DNA from: Limnohabitans sp. 2KL-51
GTDB taxonomy: Bacteria > Pseudomonadota > Gammaproteobacteria > Burkholderiales > Burkholderiaceae_C
Assembly: GCF_003063645.1 (NCBI RefSeq)
Contig: NZ_NESJ01000008.1
Span: forward strand, 1 to 64,000
Length of the DNA stretch: 64,000 bases
Direction of reading: 5' to 3'
The position numbers were made by a program, and so were the translations under genes. Shown here one piece after another: positions 8,676 to 17,843 of this stretch (the first letter of the stretch is position 1; each line of letters opens with the position of its first letter). Under the pieces are notes generated by a model that did no database searches, was not told the origin of the DNA, and saw only the letters and a list, made by a program, of their open reading frames with translations.

Positions 8676-9704
8676 TTACTCCTCCGCCTCGACGACCTCG
8701 CCGCGTAGCGTGGCTTGCATGAAGCGCAGCTTCATCAGCAGCGCCTGCATGCCCTCCACATCCAAGCGGGAGGTGTTGTGGGAGTTGTAGTCCACTGCCT
8801 CAGAAATACGCACTTCGCCTTGCTCCACAAACTTGCCGTAGTTCAGGTCGCGCAAGTCGGGCGGCACGCGGTAATAGCCGCCCAGGTCTTGGGCGGCGGC
8901 CATTTCTTCGCGGCTGAGTAGGGCTTCGTACAGCTTTTCGCCGTGGCGGGTGCCAATCACGCGCACCTCGTGCTCGGGCTTGCCCAGCAGGCCGGTCAGC
9001 GCCTGGGTCAGCACGTCGATGGTGGCAGCAGGGGCCTTTTGCACAAAAATCTCGCCGGGCTGGCCGTGCTCAAACGCATAGAGCACCAGGTCCACCGCAT
9101 CGTCCAGCGTCATCATGAAGCGGGTCATGGCCGGGTCGGTGATGGTGATGGGCTGTCCGGCGCGAATCTGCTGGGTGAACAGGGGAATGACCGAACCCCG
9201 CGAGCACATGACATTGCCATAGCGGGTGACGTTGATCACCGTGCCTCCAGCACTGCGCGATTTGGCTACGGCCACTTTTTCCATCATGGCCTTGCTGATG
9301 CCCATGGCGTTGATTGGGTAGACGGCTTTGTCGGTGCTGAGCACCACCACGCGCTGCAGGCCGCAATTGATGGCGGCCTCCAACACGTTTTCGGTGCCCA
9401 GCACGTTGGTCTTGACAGCTTCGAGCGGGTGAAACTCGCAAGACGGCACCTGCTTGAGGGCCGCTGCGTGGTACACAAAGTCTGCCCCCCGCACCGCGCC
9501 CAGCACCGACTGGTAATCGCGTACATCGCCAATGTAGAACTTCAGCTTCGGGCTGTTGTACTTCTTGCGCATGTCGTCTTGCTTCTTTTCGTCGCGGCTG
9601 AAGATGCGGATCTCGCGCAGGTCTGAATCCAGAAAACGGCGCAGCACAGCGTTGCCGAATGAGCCGGTGCCCCCGGTGATGAGGAGAGTTTTGTCTGTGA
9701 ACAT
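8676..9704 (-). CDS. CapE/FnlA-like UDP-GlcNAc 4,6-dehydratase (5-epimerising)
   Basis: This is a 342-residue SDR. ITGGTGSFGNAVL near the N-terminus binds NADP, and STDKAVYPINAMG followed by ISK carries the active-site Met and Lys of the soluble inverting dehydratases. It makes UDP-2-acetamido-2,6-dideoxy-L-arabino-hexos-4-ulose, the first step to UDP-L-FucNAc. The frame is open for 42 more codons upstream, but the ATG at 9704 is chosen because it begins MFTDKTLLITGG, the usual N-terminus, and gives the usual family length. Confidence 0.9.
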   Translation of the reverse strand: MFTDKTLLITGGTGSFGNAVLRRFLDSDLREIRIFSRDEKKQDDMRKKYNSPKLKFYIGDVRDYQSVLGAVRGADFVYHAAALKQVPSCEFHPLEAVKTNVLGTENVLEAAINCGLQRVVVLSTDKAVYPINAMGISKAMMEKVAVAKSRSAGGTVINVTRYGNVMCSRGSVIPLFTQQIRAGQPITITDPAMTRFMMTLDDAVDLVLYAFEHGQPGEIFVQKAPAATIDVLTQALTGLLGKPEHEVRVIGTRHGEKLYEALLSREEMAAAQDLGGYYRVPPDLRDLNYGKFVEQGEVRISEAVDYNSHNTSRLDVEGMQALLMKLRFMQATLRGEVVEAEE

Positions 9705-9721
9705 AAAAAAATGACTAATCG

Positions 9722-10861
9722 TTAGCCGTGTGGTTGTAGGGTCAACATATCGCGTATGACCCCCAGGTAGTTCTCTGCTCGCTGTTGCGGGCTTGGGTAT
9801 CGCTGCACATGGGTACGGGCCTCGTCGCACATGCGTTGCTTTTCAGATTTTGTCTGCCTGAAATAAGAGTCTATGACGCGTGCAATGTCTGCCGGATTGT
9901 GTGGATCGAAATACTGGCAATGATCACCACACACGTCTTGCATGAAAGAAAGATTTGACGCGAACAGCGGACGGCCTACCATCATGGTCTCAATCGGTAC
10001 GGCCGAAAAACACTCCAGAAGGCTAGGGAAGACAACACCATCCATGGCAGCGTAGAAGGCTGGACACTGACTCAGAGTCAGACTCCCTACATTGACAATG
10101 GTGTTGCGAAAGTGTTGGCTGCATGCGGCCCATTCATCTGGCGAAAAGGTCACGAACACGTCCACATCACGACGGTGGGTCACCCAAAGATGTTGCTTTA
10201 CGTCCGCCAGAATAGCCAGGTTTTTGTGTGGGTAGTTTTGTGAAATCAAACCCAGCCGCAGCCGCCTTGGGTGCGCGGGGAGGTGTAAGGGTGCCCAATG
10301 TTCCGGCTCGCCAAAGACCGAATGCACAGCGCTATAGACGACATGGATCTGCTTGTGCACGAAGAAACGGTGCCGCTGCAGACCAGTCTTTACATGCTCG
10401 AGTTCCACCACCAGCTCGTCGGCGCGTGAGTTGAACCAAGACTGGAAAGCATATTTTGCTTTTGTGCGCCACCGCTGCAAAAAGCCCATGCGTTCAGTCA
10501 GGGGGTTGTTTGGATACACGATGTTGGGCTGCGCAAACCCAAATAAGTGGCGTGTATTGCGACGCAGAAAGTAGGCGGGCCCAAACACTGTGAAAACAAT
10601 GTCAAAGCCAGCGAATTCATGACTTAACTCCTGCCACAGGGCGCTGATGCCTGCATAGCCACGCGTATGGCAGGATTTGAACACCCCTAGGTCAGTACCT
10701 AGATCAAGCAGATTGCGCGCAACTTTTGATGAAAGCAGAACAGACAGCTCCAACCCACCATGGTCCTTGCGGCTAAGACAATCCAACACCGATGTGGCTA
10801 CGGCTACCCCGCCGCCATTGTGCAGGTTTGAACAGTTAATGAGGACGCGTGCCCGCGTCAA
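9722..10861 (-). CDS. Glycosyltransferase (GT-B, family 1/4)
   Basis: This is a 379-residue GT-B protein. The N-terminus VLINCSNLHNGGGVAVATSV has the glycine-rich loop of family 4 enzymes. The C-terminal half shows GLISQNYPHKNL and FPSLLECFSAVPIETMMVGR, matching the conserved E-x7-E segment. It would add one sugar to the undecaprenyl-linked repeat unit at the cytoplasmic face; donor and acceptor are not predictable. It overlaps the upstream reductase-like gene by 4 bp. Confidence 0.75.
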   Translation of the reverse strand: MTRARVLINCSNLHNGGGVAVATSVLDCLSRKDHGGLELSVLLSSKVARNLLDLGTDLGVFKSCHTRGYAGISALWQELSHEFAGFDIVFTVFGPAYFLRRNTRHLFGFAQPNIVYPNNPLTERMGFLQRWRTKAKYAFQSWFNSRADELVVELEHVKTGLQRHRFFVHKQIHVVYSAVHSVFGEPEHWAPLHLPAHPRRLRLGLISQNYPHKNLAILADVKQHLWVTHRRDVDVFVTFSPDEWAACSQHFRNTIVNVGSLTLSQCPAFYAAMDGVVFPSLLECFSAVPIETMMVGRPLFASNLSFMQDVCGDHCQYFDPHNPADIARVIDSYFRQTKSEKQRMCDEARTHVQRYPSPQQRAENYLGVIRDMLTLQPHG

Positions 10862-11589
10862 TCCTGCACCTTATTCATCGCAATGTCTGCGGCAATTAAC
10901 GGCACATACCACTGCAATACACGACGCCAGTGGTCTGGATCAAACAAAGGGTCTGTATCTGGTAGCAAGTTGTGCAAAAATTTAGTATTGATCGATTGAC
11001 TATAGCCCGCGTCCACGCGTTCTACGTTAGCCGTCCGGCCCAGCACGTTCGCAATTTCCATGTGAATGTCGAGCACAGAGACTTGCGTGGATGCGGCAAT
11101 ATTCTGCGGGATCCCCACACCCATGCTGCTACGCACTATCAGCGTGGCCACCCTGGCAAAATCACGCACATCAAGCAGATTGCGCATGGAGCGAGTCTGA
11201 ATTTTTAACACCCGATCCTGCAATATAGACTCAACAAAGTAGCTAACTAAAGTGCGGTTGTGCACCAGACCCACCACTTGCGGCAAACGGAATACATGAC
11301 ACGAGGCTGACTTTGACAGCACACGCGCCTCCATGGCCAACTTGTGCTTTGTATAGGGTGTCTCAATACCGCTGTCAACGCTGCAAGTTGAACAGTACAG
11401 CACATGCATGTCGGGATAGTTGGCTATTGCATTGTCAACCAACGCCGCTTCGCGCCCAAAGGCCTCGGTTCGTGTTTCTTGCGAATCAGACACACCAGAT
11501 GCCAGGACCAAAGTGGGTCGCCCGAAGTCTGCATCGGCGAGGCTTTTGGAAATCATGCCACTGCCAATAATTATGTTTTTATGGTCCAT
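10858..11589 (-). CDS. Atypical NAD(P)-binding epimerase/dehydratase-like protein
   Basis: This is a 243-residue short relative of the extended SDR family. The N-terminus reads IIIGSGMISKSL in place of the usual GxxGxxG loop. YTKHKLAME near residue 90 gives a YxxxK pair, preceded by a CSTCS segment, and VFRLPQVVG and NLLDVRDFA match substrate-domain positions of nucleotide-sugar epimerases. The first loop is degenerate, so cofactor binding may be altered. The substrate is unknown. It is coupled to the downstream glycosyltransferase. Confidence 0.55.
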   Translation of the reverse strand: MDHKNIIIGSGMISKSLADADFGRPTLVLASGVSDSQETRTEAFGREAALVDNAIANYPDMHVLYCSTCSVDSGIETPYTKHKLAMEARVLSKSASCHVFRLPQVVGLVHNRTLVSYFVESILQDRVLKIQTRSMRNLLDVRDFARVATLIVRSSMGVGIPQNIAASTQVSVLDIHMEIANVLGRTANVERVDAGYSQSINTKFLHNLLPDTDPLFDPDHWRRVLQWYVPLIAADIAMNKVQD

Positions 11590-11660
11590 TCTTCCGATCT
11601 CATTTAATGATGCAAGGCACCATGGGTGTTGCGCACATCACTTATGAAAAATTCAGCGCC

Positions 11661-12446
11661 TCAGGCCTTTAGGGCTTCACGGCACAGCTGGGTCTTTTGC
11701 GCGGGCGTGGGGTAGTTGATGAGCACCGCTCGAAACTTGCCCTTGAACACAAACAAGCTACCGGCCGCTGCGCCCACCACACCCAGCTTGGCCACCAGCG
11801 CAGATATATGGTCGAGAGAACCTGCGCCGCCCATGAAGGTGACTGGCACCCGCAGCGCCTGCCTGAACTGGCTGGCTAGCTCCAGGTCGTAGCCCTGCAT
11901 GAAACCATCGCGGTCCACCGAATTGACGACGATCTCGCCCGCGCCCGCGTCCTGCAGTTGCTGCGCCAGTGCAATTGGGTCCAGCTTGTGGGTCACGGTG
12001 GCGTTGCGTGTGCACACCTCGTAGCCCTTGGCAAACAGACCCGACTTTTTGCGTACGTCAAGCACCGCCACCACCGATTGGCGGCCCACGGCATCGGCCA
12101 TCTGGCCCAGCAGGGCGGGGTTGGCAATGGCGGCGGCGCTGACGGCCACCTTTTCAACGCCCATCTCGACAATGCGGGCCGCCTGGGCTGCGGTGGTCAC
12201 GCCGCCGCCGTAGCACAGGGGCATGCGGCACTCGGCGGCCAGCTTGGCAATGAGGGCAAAGTCTGGCTCGCGCCCGTGCACGGTGGCGTCGATGTCCAGC
12301 ACGATCAGCTCGTCAGCTTCCTTCTCGTTGAAGATTTTCACCGCGTTAATTGGGTCACCCACGTACTTGGCGTCTTTAAAGCCTTGTGTTTTGACTAGGC
12401 CCCCTTTGTGCACCAACAGGCAGGGGATGATTCGGGGTCGCAACAT
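11661..12446 (-). CDS. HisF-like subunit of sugar amidination complex (WbpH/WbuZ-type)
   Basis: This is a 261-residue HisF paralogue with the (beta/alpha)8 fold markers LCYGGGVTT and VNSVDRDGFMQGYD. The catalytic Asp of true HisF (CLDVD context) is replaced in PCLLVHKGG, as in the LPS-associated HisF proteins, so histidine biosynthesis is unlikely. With the HisH-like glutaminase (13424-14041) and the amidotransferase (14038-15195) it should channel ammonia to convert an acetamido group into an acetamidino group on a nucleotide sugar. In this locus an FkbM gene separates it from its HisH partner. Confidence 0.85.
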   Translation of the reverse strand: MLRPRIIPCLLVHKGGLVKTQGFKDAKYVGDPINAVKIFNEKEADELIVLDIDATVHGREPDFALIAKLAAECRMPLCYGGGVTTAAQAARIVEMGVEKVAVSAAAIANPALLGQMADAVGRQSVVAVLDVRKKSGLFAKGYEVCTRNATVTHKLDPIALAQQLQDAGAGEIVVNSVDRDGFMQGYDLELASQFRQALRVPVTFMGGAGSLDHISALVAKLGVVGAAAGSLFVFKGKFRAVLINYPTPAQKTQLCREALKA

Positions 12447-12569
12447 AGTTTATAGCTCCGATAAAAATTTTTGCAAATGGAAATATTTCGAAACTAAAAT
12501 ATTGTATTTAAATATAGCATTTACGTTTTTTTGAATTTTTATTCAGTTATTGATTTAGTTAAAATAACT

Positions 12570-13280
12570 TCAAGAGCGCACAAAAGTAAATTCTTCATTG
12601 GACTCAGTTGCACGCCAAACGCACGTGAATCCACAATCTTCTAATTTTTTGACTGCCTTCCGTGTCGCGACCGCTCCAAATTGAGTCCATCTGTGATGAA
12701 ACTCAATACATAAAATATTTATATTTGAGGAAAGATTGGCAAAATCCAATGATTCAATAAACTCATACTCTGCACCTTCAATGTCAATTTTTAAGATGGT
12801 AATTTTTTCCTCGTTGATGAGTTTCAGAATATCGGAAAACCCGAGTAGTTGTACGGTAATTTCGGCTGCACCAAGATGTACTGCTTGAGAGATTGACCCA
12901 CTGACATGGTTTGTCTCATTGGGTAGGAAAAAACGTTCCATTCGAGTGTGACCGCCAAGACCATACTTGTGTAAAATAAATTTTTCCGGTTTTAGATTTT
13001 CTACGAAACTAATTGCTTTTGGTGTTGGATCAAAACCATGAACTGTGCATCTGTGCATTGAGATTAAGGACTGGGAGAAAGATATATCCTCACCAATCCC
13101 GATATCAAGCACAATTGATTTTTGATTTATAAAACCCTCTGGTATACACCAGCCACCGTAGCCTTTGTTTCCATGGTATTTTAATGGGATTTTTTTGCGA
13201 ACTAAAATAATTGGCTCAAGACCAACCATTTGTTTCGCAATTACGCGAATTATTCGGTAAATACTTAATAGTTTATTCAT
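12570..13280 (-). CDS. FkbM-family methyltransferase
   Basis: This is a 236-residue SAM-dependent methyltransferase. VLDIGIGEDISFSQSL near 53-68 is motif I, HGFDPTPKAI follows as the acidic beta-2 end, and ILKIDIEGAEYEFI near 160 is the FkbM signature. Such enzymes O-methylate sugars, often capping or decorating surface glycans. The gene is very AT-rich, is flanked by AT-rich noncoding spacers (12447-12569 and 13281-13423) and splits the hisF-like and hisH-like genes, so it looks like a later insertion. Confidence 0.85.
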   Translation of the reverse strand: MNKLLSIYRIIRVIAKQMVGLEPIILVRKKIPLKYHGNKGYGGWCIPEGFINQKSIVLDIGIGEDISFSQSLISMHRCTVHGFDPTPKAISFVENLKPEKFILHKYGLGGHTRMERFFLPNETNHVSGSISQAVHLGAAEITVQLLGFSDILKLINEEKITILKIDIEGAEYEFIESLDFANLSSNINILCIEFHHRWTQFGAVATRKAVKKLEDCGFTCVWRATESNEEFTFVRS

Positions 13281-13423
13281 ATTGGGGGTTGAATGATTTT
13301 TGTTTTTACAGCGTTGGCGATTCTAATCTCAGGTATTTGCGTCTTCTTTTGAGTGACTTAAGTTGCTTGTTTATTATTTTAAAATACTACAGAACCAAAT
13401 TAAAGTTTTTAAGATCCTCAGGA

Positions 13424-14041
13424 TTAGAAATTCACAAAATTCCTGAGCAACTGCGCACCCCAATGGTGGCTTTTTTCGGGGTGGCACTGCACCCCATGAA
13501 TGTGACCACGGCTGACCACCGCATCAAAGTCCAGCCCGTAATGGGCCGTGGCGGCCACGTCGGCTTTGTCTTGCGCGTCAAAGTAAAACGAGTGCAAAAA
13601 GTAAAACTGCGCCGCGTCGTCAAAACCTACAGAAAACAAGCGCGAGCCCGCAGCCGGATGCACATCGTTCCAACCCATGTGCGGCATGGGCAGGCTGGCC
13701 GACAAGGGGTTGGTGGCAAAGGCGCGCACGCGTCCGGGCACCCAGTTCAGGCCGGGCAAGCTGCCCTCGTCTGAGCCAGCTGCCAGCATTTGCATGCCCA
13801 CACACACACCCAACACCGGCACGCCCTGGCCCAAGACCATGGCCTCTAGCGCAGGGCGCATGCCCGAGTCATTGAGGCGCTGCATGGCGTGGTCAAAATG
13901 CCCCACGCCGGGCAATATGAGCCGGGTAGCACCGGCCAGATCTTCGGCAGCTTGCGCACGCTGCGCATCAATGCCTAGGCGCTTGTAGAGCGTCATAAAG
14001 GCCTGGATATTGCCCACGCCGTAATCGACGATGCGAATCAT
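13424..14041 (-). CDS. HisH-like glutamine amidotransferase of amidination complex
   Basis: This is a 205-residue class I glutaminase. GVCVGMQML near residue 80 holds the catalytic Cys, and HGVQCHPEKSHHWG near 183 holds the His and Glu of the triad. It starts VDYGVGNIQAF as in HisH. It overlaps the WbpG-like gene by 4 bp, the arrangement of the LPS-associated HisH2 of Pseudomonas-type O-antigen loci. It releases ammonia for the amidotransferase. Confidence 0.88.
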   Translation of the reverse strand: MIRIVDYGVGNIQAFMTLYKRLGIDAQRAQAAEDLAGATRLILPGVGHFDHAMQRLNDSGMRPALEAMVLGQGVPVLGVCVGMQMLAAGSDEGSLPGLNWVPGRVRAFATNPLSASLPMPHMGWNDVHPAAGSRLFSVGFDDAAQFYFLHSFYFDAQDKADVAATAHYGLDFDAVVSRGHIHGVQCHPEKSHHWGAQLLRNFVNF

Positions 14042-15195
14042 CTGAAAAACCTTTTCTCCAGGCCCAACTTGCGCATCAAAGTGGCACCCAAGCCAATCAG
14101 GTTGCGCTTGTTTTTGTAATCTCTGAACGTGCGCTTGGGTGCGTCAAACAAGGCTTGCAACTCGTCTACCGTCAGGTCCAGCTTGTGGGCCACGTACTCA
14201 AACTCTTGCTTTAAGAAATGCTCATCCATCTCGGGCTTGGCAATACGCGCTAATGCCTCATCGCGGGTCATTTGCCCGGTCATGATCAGGCTTGAGAAAT
14301 GAGCGCGGCGCTTCTCATACCCAAAACGACGGGGCAGCCAGTAGTCTTCGTAAAAGCGTGTGAAGCGCGACTCGTGGTGCTTGTGCTTGAACCGCTGCCA
14401 GCCAAACAGCTCCTCAAGCTCATTCTCTACGTCTGTCTTGATGAATGGAATCAAGTTAAGTGGGTGATGCACCTTCATCCCTAGGATTTTTTGATACCAG
14501 ATTTTGTAAACAAATATATCGACCAAGGTGAAATCATCATTGGGTTTTCCATCACCATGCTTGCGCCAAATATCGGCAAACAATGTTGTGTCAATGCCTA
14601 GGTAACCGCCCCACTCCTCCGGCTCGCGGCAGCATTCGGTTGAATAGTTAGAACCCGTGATGACGTGCTTGATACCGTGCTTTTGTGCAAAACGGTAAAG
14701 TGCCGAGAAAAAGGAAGCGTCTTGAATCAAATCTTGGTCAGATATACCCGATTTAAGAAAAGCGACCTGCATTCGCTTAACGGCTTCCCAGTTAACCACT
14801 TCGGTATACAACTCCAAACCTAAGCCGTTAACTAACTTTTCAATATTGGCCACACCTTGGTCGGTATTCCAGCCAGCATCGACATGGAAAAGTAAAGGCC
14901 TAAGCCCCATTTTCGCCTTGGCAATGTAAGAAACATACGAACTGTCAAGCCCACCACTCAGGCCGATTATGCAATCAAACTCTTTACCCTTGCCATCGGC
15001 CTTGATGGTGGCCGCCATTTGAGCCAGAGCCAACTGCCCTTTTTCACCCACATCCCAACTAGGTAGAATGGTTTTATTGTAATTATTACAGTAATCACAC
15101 CGTCCATCCACATCAAAAACAATACCTGGATCTGACGTATCCATGATACAAGTTGTACAAATATGCTTCGTTGCGGTTGAATTATTTGATGTCAT
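14038..15195 (-). CDS. N-acetyl sugar amidotransferase (WbpG/PseA-like)
   Basis: This is a 385-residue PP-loop ATP pyrophosphatase. The N-terminus has paired cysteines in CTTCIMD and CDYCNNY, likely a zinc site, and IIGLSGGLDSSYVSY near residues 77-91 is the SGGxDS PP-loop. Family members turn an N-acetyl group of a UDP- or CMP-linked sugar into an acetamidino group using ammonia from HisH/HisF partners. With WbpA/B/D/E homologues in the same locus, a diacetamido uronic acid is the likely substrate. Confidence 0.88.
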   Translation of the reverse strand: MTSNNSTATKHICTTCIMDTSDPGIVFDVDGRCDYCNNYNKTILPSWDVGEKGQLALAQMAATIKADGKGKEFDCIIGLSGGLDSSYVSYIAKAKMGLRPLLFHVDAGWNTDQGVANIEKLVNGLGLELYTEVVNWEAVKRMQVAFLKSGISDQDLIQDASFFSALYRFAQKHGIKHVITGSNYSTECCREPEEWGGYLGIDTTLFADIWRKHGDGKPNDDFTLVDIFVYKIWYQKILGMKVHHPLNLIPFIKTDVENELEELFGWQRFKHKHHESRFTRFYEDYWLPRRFGYEKRRAHFSSLIMTGQMTRDEALARIAKPEMDEHFLKQEFEYVAHKLDLTVDELQALFDAPKRTFRDYKNKRNLIGLGATLMRKLGLEKRFFR

Positions 15196-15206
15196 TTTTG
15201 ATTTTG

Positions 15207-16316
15207 TTAATTTGAAAATTTTGAAAAAATTCTTTTAACATTCTCGCGATAAGCTTTTGACCTATACAAACGAGATGCCTCAAATAGGTTGTTGTAGGAA
15301 ATATCAGGAAGTTTATTTCTATTTGCAAGTGAAAATTCAAGTGCACGAACAATATCAATGCTATTCTTCTTTTGAACAAAAAACCCGTTGATCAGATCTT
15401 TGAAAATATCCTGTATACCCGCATGCGCTGTAGTTATGACTACACAACCGGTTGCATAGGCCTCGAGGATACTGATAGGCTGCCCCTCATAGGGGTAATA
15501 TGTAGGCAAACAAAAAATGTGTGATTTTAAATAAAGTTCTTTTTTGTCGGTGCCATCGATAAAATTACCCAAATATTTAATATCAACTTCGTTATTTATT
15601 TGGGCTAAAAAATCTTGTCTTTTGGCGTCATCTTGAAAACCACCAACAAAAGTAAGTGTCATTTTGCGTCTTGTACCCAATGGCAGTGCACGAAAAGCGT
15701 CAAGCAACTCCACATACCCTTTCCCGCTCAACAAATTACTGAGGTACAAGATGTTCAACTGATTCTGATCGGTGAACCTCACCGCAACTTCTTCCGTAGT
15801 AGAGTGAAGATATTCATCAGCAAAATTGTGTAGAATTTTGATCTGATCGGGAGTAAAATATTTTTTAAATATCGATTTACCTCGCTCGCCCTCAACGATC
15901 ACAGCATTCATTTGCCTCATGAAATAACCATTGAGCCAAGATGTAAATTTATTCTTGTTCAGCAAAATATCCATGCCGGAGCCGCCCAGCATGTGAATGA
16001 CTGTGTTTTTCAGATTTTTTCGTATAAGGCAATAAATCAATAAATCCTTGATGTTGCCAAGATAAGATTCAGACAATGAAAGATATATAACGTCTGCATT
16101 TTTGGCGCCGGAAAAAATTTTATATAAAAAATTAAATACCTCTAATATGCGCCGCAACTCTGTTCCAAAAGAACGCCTGACAATCGTACGACCCGTGTTT
16201 AGAACATTGATTGACCAACCCAATTCATTGAAAGCCTTTAGTGCCTCCGCACTGGCTTTTGATTGACCATCAATAGGTGGAGGTAAGGGTGCAATAAATA
16301 ACAAATTTTTTGACAT
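15207..16316 (-). CDS. Glycosyltransferase family 4
   Basis: This is a 369-residue GT-B enzyme starting MSKNLLFIAPLPPPIDGQSK, a typical family 4 N-terminus with a flexible glycine-containing loop. ILYLSNLLSGKGYVELL and LPTYYPYEGQPISILEAYA (with the E-x7-E layout) form the nucleotide-sugar site. The open frame extends 43 codons further upstream, but that part overlaps the preceding LpxD-like gene and has no family match, so the ATG at 16316 is used. AT-rich. Confidence 0.8.
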   Translation of the reverse strand: MSKNLLFIAPLPPPIDGQSKASAEALKAFNELGWSINVLNTGRTIVRRSFGTELRRILEVFNFLYKIFSGAKNADVIYLSLSESYLGNIKDLLIYCLIRKNLKNTVIHMLGGSGMDILLNKNKFTSWLNGYFMRQMNAVIVEGERGKSIFKKYFTPDQIKILHNFADEYLHSTTEEVAVRFTDQNQLNILYLSNLLSGKGYVELLDAFRALPLGTRRKMTLTFVGGFQDDAKRQDFLAQINNEVDIKYLGNFIDGTDKKELYLKSHIFCLPTYYPYEGQPISILEAYATGCVVITTAHAGIQDIFKDLINGFFVQKKNSIDIVRALEFSLANRNKLPDISYNNLFEASRLYRSKAYRENVKRIFSKFSN

Positions 16317-16344
16317 CAAATTACGAGTAAAAAGATTTTTAAAA

Positions 16345-17217
16345 CTATTTAATCTTTGGTTTTGCGGGATTGCCAACAACAACTTCATTAGGTAATACGG
16401 ATCTGATAACCACAGCCCCAAGCCCAACAATTGCATCAGCACCAATATTGACCTGATTCAGCACAGTAGCATTTGGCGCTATCCATGCACGGGGCCCAAT
16501 CTTCACACCGCCTGAAACTTCTGCACAGGCAATAACAAAAGCATCTTCGCCAATATCCACGTTGTGTGCAATGTGAACATGGTCATCGACCTTGCAGCCG
16601 TTGCGCAGCACAGTATCGGCAAGTGTGCCCCGGCACACCGTTGTGAGCGATCCGACCTCGACATCGTCGCCAATGACTACTGTGCCAATATGAGGCAGCC
16701 TTACAGCCTTGCCCCGTGCATCCCGTTCGAACCCAAAGCCATCCTCACCAATCACGGCGCAGGACTTCACCACACACCGCGCACCAATTTCAACTTCGTC
16801 ACCGATTACGGCGTTGTGTAGGATCACCGTGTCAGGACCGATCCGCACGCCACGGCCTAACACCACGTTTTTACTGATACGGGCGGTTGGGTGAACCACT
16901 GGTTCTGCGTCGGACCAAAGAAAACCCGCCATAGATTCAAGTAAAACCAATGCACGCGCGAAATCTAAACGTGGCTGTGGCGATAAGAGGGTTGGCCCCG
17001 TTCGATCAACTGAATGCTCTTGGGCGGTCAGGAGCACCGCGGATCCATCCACCTTGCTGGCCCAAGCATTGTTTTTTGCAAAACAAAATGAGCCGAGTTG
17101 TGCAGCGTCTGCAGCGTCGACACGGTTAATGAAAACCTCTGCCGGCCCTTGCAGTGTCAACCCCAAAGCAGTCGCAAGTTGCCCTGCTGTGACTCCTGTT
17201 TTTAGTGCGCGACCCAT
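16345..17217 (-). CDS. LpxD-like left-handed beta-helix acyltransferase (paralogue)
   Basis: This is a 290-residue hexapeptide-repeat transferase. Residues 1-100 resemble the uridine-binding domain of LpxD (FCFAKNNAWASKVDGSAVLL). Residues 105-285 are beta-helix repeats with GEDGFGFERD and HVHIAHNVDIG, the latter containing the catalytic His region of LpxD. The last repeat ends VVGNPAKPKIK. It is not in a lipid A cluster but overlaps a PIG-L deacetylase gene by 16 bp, so it may re-acylate a deacetylated amino sugar of the glycan (inference). Confidence 0.75.
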   Translation of the reverse strand: MGRALKTGVTAGQLATALGLTLQGPAEVFINRVDAADAAQLGSFCFAKNNAWASKVDGSAVLLTAQEHSVDRTGPTLLSPQPRLDFARALVLLESMAGFLWSDAEPVVHPTARISKNVVLGRGVRIGPDTVILHNAVIGDEVEIGARCVVKSCAVIGEDGFGFERDARGKAVRLPHIGTVVIGDDVEVGSLTTVCRGTLADTVLRNGCKVDDHVHIAHNVDIGEDAFVIACAEVSGGVKIGPRAWIAPNATVLNQVNIGADAIVGLGAVVIRSVLPNEVVVGNPAKPKIK

Positions 17218-17834
17218 CGGATCACCTCATAAGCTTCTGCATAGCGACACCCCACCTGAAATCCGCGCTGAACGGCCAGGCTGCGTATAAATTCCTCGTA
17301 GTGCGGGTTTCTAAATGCTTGCGACTTATAGGCCGCAATTGCACGCACCTTGCTTGCAATGTCCTCCTCGTCTAATTGCTGGAAGTAGGTCAAATCGATT
17401 TTCCGATTGTTCCAGGGAATTTCGTAGCCCAAAATACTGCACCGTTTGAAAGCCCGAAAGCCCTCTTCACTGATGACTTTGTGGTCTTGGTGTGTGTCGT
17501 AACTACTGGGTAGCACAACCAGTGTTGGATTGATTTCACGACGCAGTCGAATCATTTCCTCCAGGAGATCCTGCCGGTCCCTTGGGAAATAACGCACTTT
17601 GTGGTGAAAGACCCTCAGGTTTTCCTTCGGTATGCCCAACACTGAAGAGGCCTCGACGATCTCAGTACGTAATACGTCTGGCGAAAACTCTGCAAGTACC
17701 GATTCCTCAGCAGCACTGAACGCCGCATACCACACTTGGTTTCCTTGTCGGACCCAACGTGCAATAGAGGCTCCTGCACCCCATTCACCGTCATCGGTGT
17801 GGGGGCCCAATATCAGAATTCTTTGATTGTTCAT
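17202..17834 (-). CDS. PIG-L/LmbE family deacetylase
   Basis: This is a 210-residue PIG-L fold hydrolase. ILILGPHTDDGEWGAG near residues 6-21 is the zinc-binding PHxDD motif (Thr in place of the common Pro). SSYDTHQDHKVISEEG near 110-125 supplies the later His/Asp ligands. These enzymes remove N-acetyl groups from GlcNAc-type sugars. It overlaps the LpxD-like acyltransferase gene, suggesting deacetylation followed by a new N-acylation. Confidence 0.8.
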   Translation of the reverse strand: MNNQRILILGPHTDDGEWGAGASIARWVRQGNQVWYAAFSAAEESVLAEFSPDVLRTEIVEASSVLGIPKENLRVFHHKVRYFPRDRQDLLEEMIRLRREINPTLVVLPSSYDTHQDHKVISEEGFRAFKRCSILGYEIPWNNRKIDLTYFQQLDEEDIASKVRAIAAYKSQAFRNPHYEEFIRSLAVQRGFQVGCRYAEAYEVIRWVAH

Positions 17835-17843
17835 ATGTTGCGC

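Noticed and set aside
7605-8708. Possible plus-strand gene opposite capF
   Set aside because: Low-complexity His/Gln-rich translation typical of the antisense strand of a GC-rich gene.
11661-12446. True histidine-biosynthesis HisF
   Set aside because: The catalytic Asp position is changed (CLLV in place of CLDV) and the context is WbpG-like amidination, not a his operon.
15182-15379. 65-codon minus-strand frame between the WbpG-like gene and the glycosyltransferase
   Set aside because: It overlaps the end of the glycosyltransferase in another frame and lacks a ribosome site or homology.
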